This document shows, piece by piece, positions 1 to 5,041 of a stretch of 5,041 bases of DNA; the first letter of the stretch is position 1, and the number at the start of each line of letters is the position of its first letter. Where the stretch lies: positions 1 through 5,041 of the forward strand of contig JBKBXU010000330.1 in assembly GCA_046313675.1 (NCBI GenBank), read 5' to 3'. The stretch is from JBKBXU01 sp046313675 (GTDB taxonomy: Bacteria > Bacteroidota > Bacteroidia > Cytophagales > Cytophagaceae). The notes beneath the pieces were generated by a model. That model was given only the letters and a program-made list of their open reading frames with translations. It made no database searches and was not told where the DNA came from. The translations under genes and the position numbers were made by a program.

Positions 1-1344
1 GAAGATCTGGATAATATGAAAACATATTATTTCAGAAAGCTGGAGCCTTTAGATACCTTAATTCAAATACAAAAAGACTTTCCTGATGATGCCAGTATCG
101 CTAAAGTTTTGGCAGAAAGACTTTCAGGGCCATTTATAAGTGAGAAGGAAATGATGCTTCAGCAGTATCTTATTCAGGAGTTCAAATTGGATGCTTCTAA
201 ATTTAAGAAACGCAGAAAACCGACAGAGATAAAAGAAGTATATAATGTAGCCGTACTTTTTCCATTTATGCTTGGGTCACTTGAACCCGATAAACGTAAT
301 CGTCCGAATCAGTTTGTGATTGACATGTATGAAGGGATAAGAATAGCTGTTGATAGTCTTAAAAAACAAGGTGTTAGTATTAAGTTGTTTGCTTATGAAA
401 CAGAACGTGACAGCGCAAAATTTGCTCAGCTTTTAGCTAAGCCGGAATTAAAGACCATGGATTTGATCATTGGGCCGGTGTTTGCCCATCACCACGAAAT
501 GCTGGGGGAGTTCGCTTACAATAATCAGATCAACGTTGTGAATCCATTTGGCAATAGTTTATCCCTGGTTAAAAATAATGAATTTATGTATTTGTACCAG
601 CCGGCTCTGGAGACTCAGGCGCATAAAATGGCTACGCTTGCAGGTAAATCAGATTCTTTAAGAAACAGGGTTATTATTTTATATGGTGAATCTTCCAAAG
701 ATTCCGTTATAGCCTATGCCTATAGAGATTCTTTAAAACACCTAAATTATACTATTCATAAATTTTTGAAGGTTAACAAAAATAGCGTGAGAGAGATTAA
801 GACTGCCCTTGGAGACTCACTTGCTCTTACTAAGGTTAATCACATCTTTGTTCCTTCATCCGATCAGGTTGTGGCGGCCACGGTTGTGAGTTCTATGGAT
901 GTTATGCGAATGGATATACCCATTGTAGGGTACTCAGAATGGATCAACATTCAGTTGATGTCCTACGACCAGCTTGAGAGAAGGAAGGTGCATTTTTTGA
1001 TGCCTGAGTATATTGATTACACCAATCCATCGGTTCGGAACTTTAAAAAGGCCTATATCAAAAAACTTGACGTTTTCCCTTCGGTTTATTCTTATCAGGG
1101 ATATGAGTTAATGTATGTTTTTGGCATGCATCTTAAAAAGTACGGAAATGTATTTAATGATGATGTCAGAAAGTGTGGTCAATTGAATGGAACCACTATG
1201 GGTGCTTTTGATTACTCTTGTTCAAATAGCAACCAGGTAGTTCCTGTTATTAGATTTGAAAATTCTTATCTTAAACCGGTTTCTGAGTTTAAAAGACCGG
1301 AATACATCTCTGCCGAAGACTTAAATCCAAAGAAAAAGAAATGA
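1..1344 (+). CDS. Envelope protein with type 1 periplasmic-binding fold (LivK-like), 5' end outside the window
   Basis: The frame is open to the left edge. The first Met codon (position 16, residue 1 here) has no ribosome site before it and no signal peptide after it, so the true start is probably upstream. Residues 1-70 look helical and charged, perhaps the end of a repeat or linker domain. From about 76 the sequence reads as a substrate-binding fold of the branched-chain amino acid type: a first strand (VAVLFPFML, 78-86), then MYEGIRIAVD (104-113), the IIGPVF turn (151-156), NNQINVVNPFGN (169-180), a second-lobe strand RVIILYGE (218-225), and a closing helix YQGYELMYVFGMHLKKYG (360-377). 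Family knowledge: in Bacteroidota such domains are often fused to N-terminal LysM or TPR regions and are not always linked to a transporter; no permease or ATPase gene is visible here. Ligand unknown. Cys387 and Cys402 could form a disulfide. The stop overlaps the hemL start as ATGA, suggesting translational coupling. Fold is fairly sure, role is not. Confidence 0.75.
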   Translation, partial: EDLDNMKTYYFRKLEPLDTLIQIQKDFPDDASIAKVLAERLSGPFISEKEMMLQQYLIQEFKLDASKFKKRRKPTEIKEVYNVAVLFPFMLGSLEPDKRNRPNQFVIDMYEGIRIAVDSLKKQGVSIKLFAYETERDSAKFAQLLAKPELKTMDLIIGPVFAHHHEMLGEFAYNNQINVVNPFGNSLSLVKNNEFMYLYQPALETQAHKMATLAGKSDSLRNRVIILYGESSKDSVIAYAYRDSLKHLNYTIHKFLKVNKNSVREIKTALGDSLALTKVNHIFVPSSDQVVAATVVSSMDVMRMDIPIVGYSEWINIQLMSYDQLERRKVHFLMPEYIDYTNPSVRNFKKAYIKKLDVFPSVYSYQGYELMYVFGMHLKKYGNVFNDDVRKCGQLNGTTMGAFDYSCSNSNQVVPVIRFENSYLKPVSEFKRPEYISAEDLNPKKKK

Positions 1345-2639
1345 TCAATGATAGCAGCCGCGATCTTTTTAAGAGAGCCCAAAAGGTTATTCCAGGTGGT
1401 GTGAATTCCCCCGTCAGGGCATTCAAAGCCGTTGGAGGCGAACCTTTATTTATTGCAAAAGCAAAAGGAGCTTATCTTTTTGATGAGGATGGGAATAAAT
1501 TTATTGAGATGATCAATTCCTGGGGGCCTATGATCCTTGGGCATGGCCATGAGTTGATAGAGAAGGCTGTGGCAGATGCTATTCAGAATTCTCTTTCTTT
1601 TGGTGCGCCAACCAGACGTGAAGTAGAAATTGCAGAATTGATTGTGAATATGATTCCTTCGATTGAAAAGGTTCGTATGGTAAACAGTGGTACTGAGGCT
1701 ACCATGTCTGCAATTCGTGTAGCCAGGGGAGTTACAGGCAGAGAGAAAATAATTAAATTCGAGGGCTGTTATCACGGCCATGGTGATTCATTTTTGATTG
1801 CAGCCGGAAGCGGTGCAGTGACTATGGGACATCCGGATAGCCCAGGGGTAACTCAGGGAACGGCAAATGATACGTTGACAGCCCCTTTTAATGATTTAGC
1901 TTTTATTGAAACATTAGTTCAAACAAATAAAGGTAAAATAGCAGCCATCATCCTGGAACCTGTTGCAGGTAACATGGGATGTGTTCTTCCTCAGAAGGGC
2001 TTTTTAGAGGGCTTGAGAAAAATTTGTGATCAGGAAGGGATAATCCTTATTTTTGATGAGGTTATGACTGGATTCCGCCTGTCACGTGGGGGTGCCCAGG
2101 AAATATTGGGTGTTACGCCTGACTTGACTACCCTTGGGAAGATTATTGGTGGAGGAATGCCCGTAGGAGCTTATGGTGGAAAACAGGAATTGATGGATTA
2201 TGTCTCTCCCGCAGGACCGATTTATCAGGCTGGTACTTTATCTGGTAATCCGGTTTCTATGGCTGCAGGCATGGCTATGTTGAACTATCTGAATGAATAT
2301 CCTGAAGTCTACAGAACTCTGGAGAATACAACATCAATTATCGTTGAAGGTATAAGGGGAAATCTTAGTGATTTGAATCTGAACTTTACGATCAACCATA
2401 TCGGCTCAATGTTTACACTTTTCTTTACAGACACGAAAGTGAATAATTTTTCCGATGCAAAAACTTCCGATACTACTTTGTTTGGGAAATATTTTAAAGC
2501 AATGCTTGACAAGGGTATCTATCTGGCTCCATCTCAATATGAAGCTCTTTTTGTTTCTACAGCAATAACTGAAAACCTTGTTGAAGATATTGTTTCAGCT
2601 AATAAATCTGCTTTAGAAGAGGTGATGCAGAATGTTTAA
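1341..2639 (+). CDS. hemL: Glutamate-1-semialdehyde 2,1-aminomutase
   Basis: PLP enzyme that converts glutamate-1-semialdehyde to 5-aminolevulinate, the last step of the C5 route to tetrapyrroles, in the cytoplasm. The 432 residues match the usual family length (about 426-432). Near-invariant blocks are present: PGGVNSPVRAF (18-28), SWGPMILGHGH (60-70), VNSGTEATMSAIR (114-126), YHGHGD (144-149), EPVAGNMG (206-213), FDEVMTGFR (238-246) with Asp239 expected to hold the PLP ring nitrogen, LGKIIGGGMPVGA (265-277) with Lys267 as the Schiff-base lysine, and QAGTLSGNP (296-304). These separate it from ordinary class III aminotransferases such as ArgD or BioA. The start at 1341 is set by the 4-base overlap with the upstream stop and by alignment of the N-terminus; only a weak purine run (AAAAAGAA) precedes it. 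proC follows after 20 bases. The partner hemA (glutamyl-tRNA reductase) is not in the window. No sign of damage. Confidence 0.97.
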   Translation: MINDSSRDLFKRAQKVIPGGVNSPVRAFKAVGGEPLFIAKAKGAYLFDEDGNKFIEMINSWGPMILGHGHELIEKAVADAIQNSLSFGAPTRREVEIAELIVNMIPSIEKVRMVNSGTEATMSAIRVARGVTGREKIIKFEGCYHGHGDSFLIAAGSGAVTMGHPDSPGVTQGTANDTLTAPFNDLAFIETLVQTNKGKIAAIILEPVAGNMGCVLPQKGFLEGLRKICDQEGIILIFDEVMTGFRLSRGGAQEILGVTPDLTTLGKIIGGGMPVGAYGGKQELMDYVSPAGPIYQAGTLSGNPVSMAAGMAMLNYLNEYPEVYRTLENTTSIIVEGIRGNLSDLNLNFTINHIGSMFTLFFTDTKVNNFSDAKTSDTTLFGKYFKAMLDKGIYLAPSQYEALFVSTAITENLVEDIVSANKSALEEVMQNV

Positions 2640-2659
2640 TTTTTAATCCATAATAATTC

Positions 2660-3463
2660 ATGAAGATTGCGATTATAGGAGGCGGTAACATGGGGACGAC
2701 TTATGCCCGAGCCTTTGTAAGAAGTAATATTGCTACAAAAGATAACCTGCTTATTATAGAAAAGCATGAGGAGAAAAGAATAGAGTTGGAGAAAGAAGGT
2801 GTAGCAATATTAAAAGACGGCGTCGATAAAGATATTTCTTCCTTTGATATAATTATTCTGGCTGTTAAACCTCAGGATTTCAAAGTGCTTGCCATAGAAC
2901 TTAAACCATTGCTTAAGAAAAGGCAGATTATAATTTCTATTATGGCTGGTATTAAAATAAAAACGATATCAACCTGTCTTGATCATGAAAAAGTAGCACG
3001 TGCTATGCCTAACACACCTGCCCAATTAGGGTTCGGTATTACCGCGTTTACAGTCAATAAAGAGTCTTCATTTGAAAATATAAGTATTATTGATACTTTG
3101 TTGGAAACAACGGGTAAATCCATTTTCATGAAAAATGAAGGGATGCTGGATGCAGTTACTGCTATCAGCGGGAGCGGGCCTGCCTACTTCTTTTATTTTG
3201 TAAAGCATATGATTGAAGCAGGTAAGCAAATGGGAATGGATGAAGCTGTTGCTACAATGTTGGTGAGACAAACTATGCTTGGATCTTTTCAAATTATTAA
3301 TAATAACAAAGCTTCACTTGATCAGCTAATTAGTTCTGTTGCATCAAAGGGAGGAACCACAGAGGCTGCCTTAAATAAGTTTGAAGAATGTTCTGTAGGA
3401 CAAAATATTATTGATGCTTTAAAAGCAGCAGAAAAGAGAGCCAATGAGCTTTCAAAAGGGTAA
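2660..3463 (+). CDS. proC: Pyrroline-5-carboxylate reductase
   Basis: Reduces pyrroline-5-carboxylate to proline with NAD(P)H, the last step of proline synthesis; cytoplasmic, and the family forms dimers that assemble further. The 267 residues are the usual length. An N-terminal Rossmann fold opens with IIGGGNMG (5-12), followed by the AVKPQ turn (68-72) and AMPNTP (115-120). The C-terminal helical domain carries SGSGPAYFF (170-178) and the family signature SSVASKGGTTEAAL (225-238). The second Rossmann strand ends in Glu34-Lys35-His36 where many family members have small or polar residues, so cofactor preference may lean to NADH; this is inference. The start is fixed by the glycine motif at residue 7. 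No Shine-Dalgarno sequence is visible in the AT-rich 20 bases after hemL, so it probably depends on the hemL transcript. proA and proB are not in the window. Confidence 0.96.
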   Translation: MKIAIIGGGNMGTTYARAFVRSNIATKDNLLIIEKHEEKRIELEKEGVAILKDGVDKDISSFDIIILAVKPQDFKVLAIELKPLLKKRQIIISIMAGIKIKTISTCLDHEKVARAMPNTPAQLGFGITAFTVNKESSFENISIIDTLLETTGKSIFMKNEGMLDAVTAISGSGPAYFFYFVKHMIEAGKQMGMDEAVATMLVRQTMLGSFQIINNNKASLDQLISSVASKGGTTEAALNKFEECSVGQNIIDALKAAEKRANELSKG

Positions 3464-3481
3464 GCTGCTTTCCTTCATTAA

Positions 3482-3501
3482 AATCCTTCTTATTAAGGGT
3501 T
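3482..3501 (+). terminator. Weak hairpin after proC, possible inefficient terminator
   Basis: A 7-pair stem including one G-U pair (AATCCTT, 3482-3488, with AAGGGTT, 3495-3501) encloses a 6-base loop. The bases that follow are AAAAACTTTCTTT, so there is no proper U-tract. It could slow or process the transcript rather than end it. If it does not terminate, proC reads into the next gene. Confidence 0.25.
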
Positions 3502-3530
3502 AAAAACTTTCTTTCCCGTGAATATGTTTT
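3500..3530 (+). promoter_or_regulatory. Possible Bacteroidota-type promoter for the 123-residue secreted protein
   Basis: TATGTTTT (3523-3530) differs by one base from the Bacteroidota -7 consensus TAnnTTTG. A TTA at 3500-3502 sits 20 bases upstream, near the place of the -33 TTG but with a mismatch. Transcription would start around 3536-3538, leaving a leader of about 20 bases that holds the ribosome site. The consensus is established for the phylum; its use here is a guess in AT-rich DNA. Confidence 0.25.
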
Positions 3531-3542
3531 ATTAAAAACAAT

Positions 3543-3549
3543 AGAGGGG
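3543..3549 (+). promoter_or_regulatory. Ribosome binding site of the 123-residue secreted protein
   Basis: AGAGGGG lies 7 bases before the ATG at 3557, at normal Shine-Dalgarno spacing, and supports that start. It stands out because hemL and proC in the same window have no comparable site. Confidence 0.6.
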
Positions 3550-3556
3550 AAACGAT

Positions 3557-3928
3557 ATGAAGGGATTTAAATTCTTATTTACCATTTTAGCTGCCTGTTT
3601 TCTTATGGAATCAGCTCATGGACAGGTTAGAGAAAATATTGATGAATACCGAAGTGAAGGAGGGACTGTAATTTCAAGAATGGATGATGAGATCAATGCT
3701 TATGTACAGGGATCGGTCGAAATAGATTATAAAAGTTATCCCTGGTCCCGTCAGCCTGATATGGTATCGCCCAAGCCTTCTCAGGATAATCCACTGATTA
3801 TAGTTGAACCGGAGGAGGGGATTGAAAACCATGTTAAAATGAAGTGTCCTTATTGTCCTCGTATTGGTCAACCAGAACCATTTATGGGGCCAGGCGAACC
3901 ACAGGAAGAATTTCGGGAACCAATTTAG
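3557..3928 (+). CDS. Small exported protein with a CPYC motif and proline/acid-rich tail, function unknown
   Basis: I do not recognise a family. The 123-residue product starts with a signal peptide: basic MKGFK, hydrophobic FLFTILAACFLM (6-17), and a likely signal peptidase I site after AHG (Gln23 becomes residue 1), a typical Bacteroidota pattern. The mature protein is about 100 residues. A polar N-terminal half (23-60) is followed by a proline-rich region SPKPSQDNP (71-79) and PEEG (85-88), then CPYCP (97-101) and a tail rich in Pro, Glu and Gly to the end. Cys97 and Cys100 are the only cysteines after the signal peptide; they could form a vicinal disulfide or half of a metal site. There is no thioredoxin fold around them, so the match to the glutaredoxin CPYC motif is only local. 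The start is backed by the AGAGGGG site. A strong terminator follows the stop. It probably acts in the periplasm or at the cell surface. Reality of the gene is likely; function is open. Confidence 0.75.
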   Translation: MKGFKFLFTILAACFLMESAHGQVRENIDEYRSEGGTVISRMDDEINAYVQGSVEIDYKSYPWSRQPDMVSPKPSQDNPLIIVEPEEGIENHVKMKCPYCPRIGQPEPFMGPGEPQEEFREPI

Positions 3929-3940
3929 TCGGTTGACCAA
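3864..3940. repeat. 10-base perfect inverted repeat across the 3' end of the 123-residue gene
   Basis: TTGGTCAACC (3864-3873, inside the gene, just after the CPYC codons) is the exact reverse complement of GGTTGACCAA (3931-3940, just after the stop). The arms are 57 bases apart. In mRNA they could pair and loop out the end of the coding region, placing a stem right before the terminator. The match is directly visible; any role is speculative. Confidence 0.4.
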
Positions 3941-3949
3941 AAGAAATAA

Positions 3950-3976
3950 AAAAAAGGCCCCTAAAGGGTCTTTTTT
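3950..3976 (+). terminator. Intrinsic terminator after the 123-residue gene
   Basis: The stem AAAAAAGGCCC (3950-3960) pairs with GGGTCTTTTTT (3966-3976) around the loop CTAAA, with one G-U pair. The GC core is followed by a run of six T. It begins about 20 bases after the stop at 3928 and separates this gene from the next. The A-run on the other side means it could also work in the opposite direction, though no convergent gene is present here. Confidence 0.85.
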
Positions 3977-4026
3977 GCTGTTAAATAACATTTTTATCAG
4001 GAGCTTGGTTCTTTTTTAAGAAGGAT

Positions 4027-4042
4027 AAAGGAGAGAGAAGGA
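4027..4042 (+). promoter_or_regulatory. Ribosome binding region of the 237-residue secreted protein, serving one of two starts
   Basis: Two purine-rich sites lie in a row: AAAGGAG (4027-4033), 10 bases before the ATG at 4044, and GAAGGA (4037-4042), 10 bases before a second in-frame ATG at 4053. The leader therefore does not settle which start is used. The choice only changes the first three residues of the signal peptide. Confidence 0.6.
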
Positions 4043-4043
4043 T

Positions 4044-4757
4044 ATGAAAGAGATGAAGATTTATCTAACAATGTTTATGGCAATTTCTTTTTTAACATTT
4101 GCCAATGCTCAGGATACCAAGGATTCTTTGACATTCGATCAAAGACAAGTGTTATTTGAGGAAGCTTTGACCCAGGCCAATGAGCAGGCGGGTCAGATGA
4201 AAGAAGCTCTTAATTTGACAGAAGAACAGGCGAGAGAACTGGCTTCTCTGAATTACTTTTATGGACGGGAGTTGAAAGAGGCTTGCAGTGTAATGGATGC
4301 AGAAAATGTTGCTACAAAGTATGATCGAATACAATATGCACGAGAAAATGCTATAAAAGAAATTCTAAGTGAGGAGCAGTACGAAGCTTATAGTAATCTT
4401 AGAGATGATAATGAGTGGGTAACACTTGACCCTTATAAATTTTCTGATGAAGAAGAGTTGCAGGATTTTCCAGTAAGTGAGGAGGAGTTGACTACAGCAG
4501 GATTTCAGGTGGCCTGCTTTACGGAGGAAATGGAAGGATATGATATGAGTATGAATTACGGAAATCATCCTAATGTTACTCCCTCAGTAGGAAGAAACCT
4601 GATTAATGGTGACGGAAGCCCCATTGATTCAGAACCTAAAATCAGTGAGGCAGAGAAACCAATTAATATAAGACAGAGGAAAAAATCTTATACATCAAAA
4701 ATGCCTAAGGAAGGTTTTGATAATAAGGGGTATGCGAAAGCAATGAGAAAAAAATAA
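4044..4757 (+). CDS. Exported helical protein, Spy/CpxP-like (LTxxQ-type) segment with charge-segregated C-terminus
   Basis: The 237-residue product has a signal peptide: MKEMK, a hydrophobic core IYLTMFMAISFLTFA (6-20), and a likely cleavage after ANA (Gln23 first). Starting at Met4 (position 4053) would give a more typical MKIY n-region. Residues 30-120 look fully helical and contain LNLTEEQARELASL (56-69) and, after another helix, ILSEEQYEAYSNLR (107-120). This paired L-T/S-E-E-Q pattern resembles periplasmic Spy/CpxP (LTxxQ) proteins, which are chaperones or envelope-stress sensors; the resemblance is by pattern only. Residues 121-167 are very acidic (16 Asp/Glu, one Lys). After a neutral, Asn/Gly/Pro-rich stretch (170-195), the tail from 210 has 11 Lys/Arg in 28 residues. 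The two mature cysteines (81, 158) are far apart. It follows a terminator, so it is probably transcribed on its own. It probably acts in the periplasm; partner unknown. Confidence 0.8.
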   Translation: MKEMKIYLTMFMAISFLTFANAQDTKDSLTFDQRQVLFEEALTQANEQAGQMKEALNLTEEQARELASLNYFYGRELKEACSVMDAENVATKYDRIQYARENAIKEILSEEQYEAYSNLRDDNEWVTLDPYKFSDEEELQDFPVSEEELTTAGFQVACFTEEMEGYDMSMNYGNHPNVTPSVGRNLINGDGSPIDSEPKISEAEKPINIRQRKKSYTSKMPKEGFDNKGYAKAMRKK

Positions 4758-4792
4758 ACAATTTGTTCAGTTGAATGTTATTGCTATAGAAG

Positions 4793-4875
4793 ATAAGGTT
4801 GGAAGAGGGGATTTTGATTTAGGATTTAGGTTTAGTTTAAATAAGTGGTTAATTAATGTTTATTCCATAAGGTTG
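4793..4875. repeat. 9-base direct repeat that duplicates a terminator arm
   Basis: ATAAGGTTG occurs at 4793-4801 and again at 4867-4875, where it forms most of the left arm of the terminator stem. The upstream copy could pair with the right arm (CAACCTTAT, 4886-4894) in place of the true left arm. The rest of the 4758-4866 spacer is AT-rich and shows only a short GATTTAG doublet (4816-4829) and no further gene or clear signal. Confidence 0.35.
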
Positions 4876-4900
4876 CCGTAACTGGCAACCTTATTTTTTT
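4867..4900 (+). terminator. Strong intrinsic terminator after the 237-residue gene
   Basis: A perfect 11-pair stem, ATAAGGTTGCC (4867-4877) with GGCAACCTTAT (4884-4894), closes the loop GTAACT; the T-run extends to 4900. It lies 109 bases after the stop at 4757. On the minus strand the stem is not followed by a T-run, so it should act mainly on plus-strand transcription. The right arm and T-run overlap the end of the minus-strand gene. Confidence 0.9.
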
Positions 4901-5041
4901 GATTCCTCCTGAATATGCTTCACAAGCTTTATACATAGTTCTTTTATCTCATTTGATATAAACTCATCGCCCGTAGAGTTTAAAATGCCATCGGCCATGC
5001 CTCCCAGGGTTTCCACGCAATATTGTTTCATAGCGTCTACG
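4891..5041 (-). CDS. C-terminal end of a convergent gene, product unknown, 5' end outside the window
   Basis: On the minus strand a frame is open from the right edge for 49 full codons and stops at TAA (4893-4891). The visible protein begins VDAMKQYCVETLGGMADG, continues as polar and helical sequence (EIKELCIKLVKHIQ) and ends in EESKK. The amphipathic helix pattern, absence of low-complexity residues and placement against a terminator argue for a real gene. A Met codon at 5031-5029 could in principle start a 46-residue protein, but no ribosome site is visible in the few bases before it, so a longer gene entering from the right is more likely. I do not recognise the family; a helical C-terminal domain of a regulator would fit but nothing proves it. 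Its TAA lies within the terminator stem of the opposing gene, and its two last Lys codons complement the U-tract. Confidence 0.65.
   Translation of the reverse strand, partial: VDAMKQYCVETLGGMADGILNSTGDEFISNEIKELCIKLVKHIQEESKK

Noticed and set aside
16..18. ATG at 16 as the true start of the binding-fold protein
   Set aside because: The frame is open to the edge, there is no ribosome site before it, and the protein would lack the signal peptide expected for its fold.
1446..1781. Minus-strand open frame of 111 codons inside hemL
   Set aside because: It lies wholly opposite a highly conserved gene, has no ribosome site and its composition is that of a mirror frame.
3587..3598. LAAC at residues 11-14 of the 123-residue protein as a lipobox
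   Set aside because: The Cys would be at position 14 after a very short hydrophobic stretch, and hydrophobic residues continue past it to a good signal peptidase I site at AHG|Q. Not excluded, but less likely.
3845..3856. CPYC as a glutaredoxin active site
   Set aside because: The motif is close to the C-terminus with Pro-rich surroundings; the strands, helices and cis-Pro of a thioredoxin fold are absent.
3674..3991. Minus-strand open frame of 105 codons opposite the 123-residue gene
   Set aside because: It runs through the terminator hairpin and has Phe/Trp-rich composition typical of an antisense frame. The plus-strand frame has a signal peptide and ribosome site.
3975..4002. Promoter for the 237-residue gene between TTG at 3975 and TA at 3995
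   Set aside because: The spacing is short and the -7 element matches only at TA, so I could not support a promoter here although one is expected.
4816..4835. GATTTAG doublet plus GTTTAG as a tandem repeat or telomere-like array
   Set aside because: Only two exact 7-base units and one partial in AT-rich spacer; too short to carry meaning.

Overview
The window looks like chromosomal DNA from a member of the Bacteroidota, probably the Cytophagales side of the phylum. The grounds are AT-rich sequence, secreted proteins whose signal peptides end in A-x-G/A-Gln (AHG|Q and ANA|Q), housekeeping genes with almost no Shine-Dalgarno sequence, and a C5-pathway haem gene in a compact cluster. The phylum assignment is an inference from style, not from a marker gene.

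Positions 1-3463 hold three closely packed plus-strand genes. First is the 3' part of a gene for an envelope protein with a type 1 periplasmic-binding fold; its start lies beyond the left edge. It overlaps hemL (glutamate-1-semialdehyde aminomutase) by 4 bases. After a 20-base gap comes proC (pyrroline-5-carboxylate reductase). The spacing suggests one transcript. HemL and ProC each act on a glutamate-semialdehyde type intermediate, one towards haem and one towards proline.

Positions 3464-4890 hold two small plus-strand genes for exported proteins of unknown role, each with a clear purine-rich ribosome binding site, unlike hemL and proC. The first (123 residues) has a CPYC motif in a proline- and acid-rich tail and is followed by a strong intrinsic terminator. 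The second (237 residues) has a helical Spy/CpxP-like LTxxQ-type segment, then an acidic stretch and a very basic C-terminal tail. It ends at a second strong terminator.

At the right edge (4891-5041) the 3' end of an unlisted minus-strand gene converges on this terminator. Its stop codon lies inside the terminator stem and its last lysine codons are the complement of the U-tract. No non-coding gap exceeds about 135 bases. I saw no RNA gene, insertion sequence, CRISPR array or prophage signature, and no clear case for a wholly new system. The two exported proteins are the least explained part.
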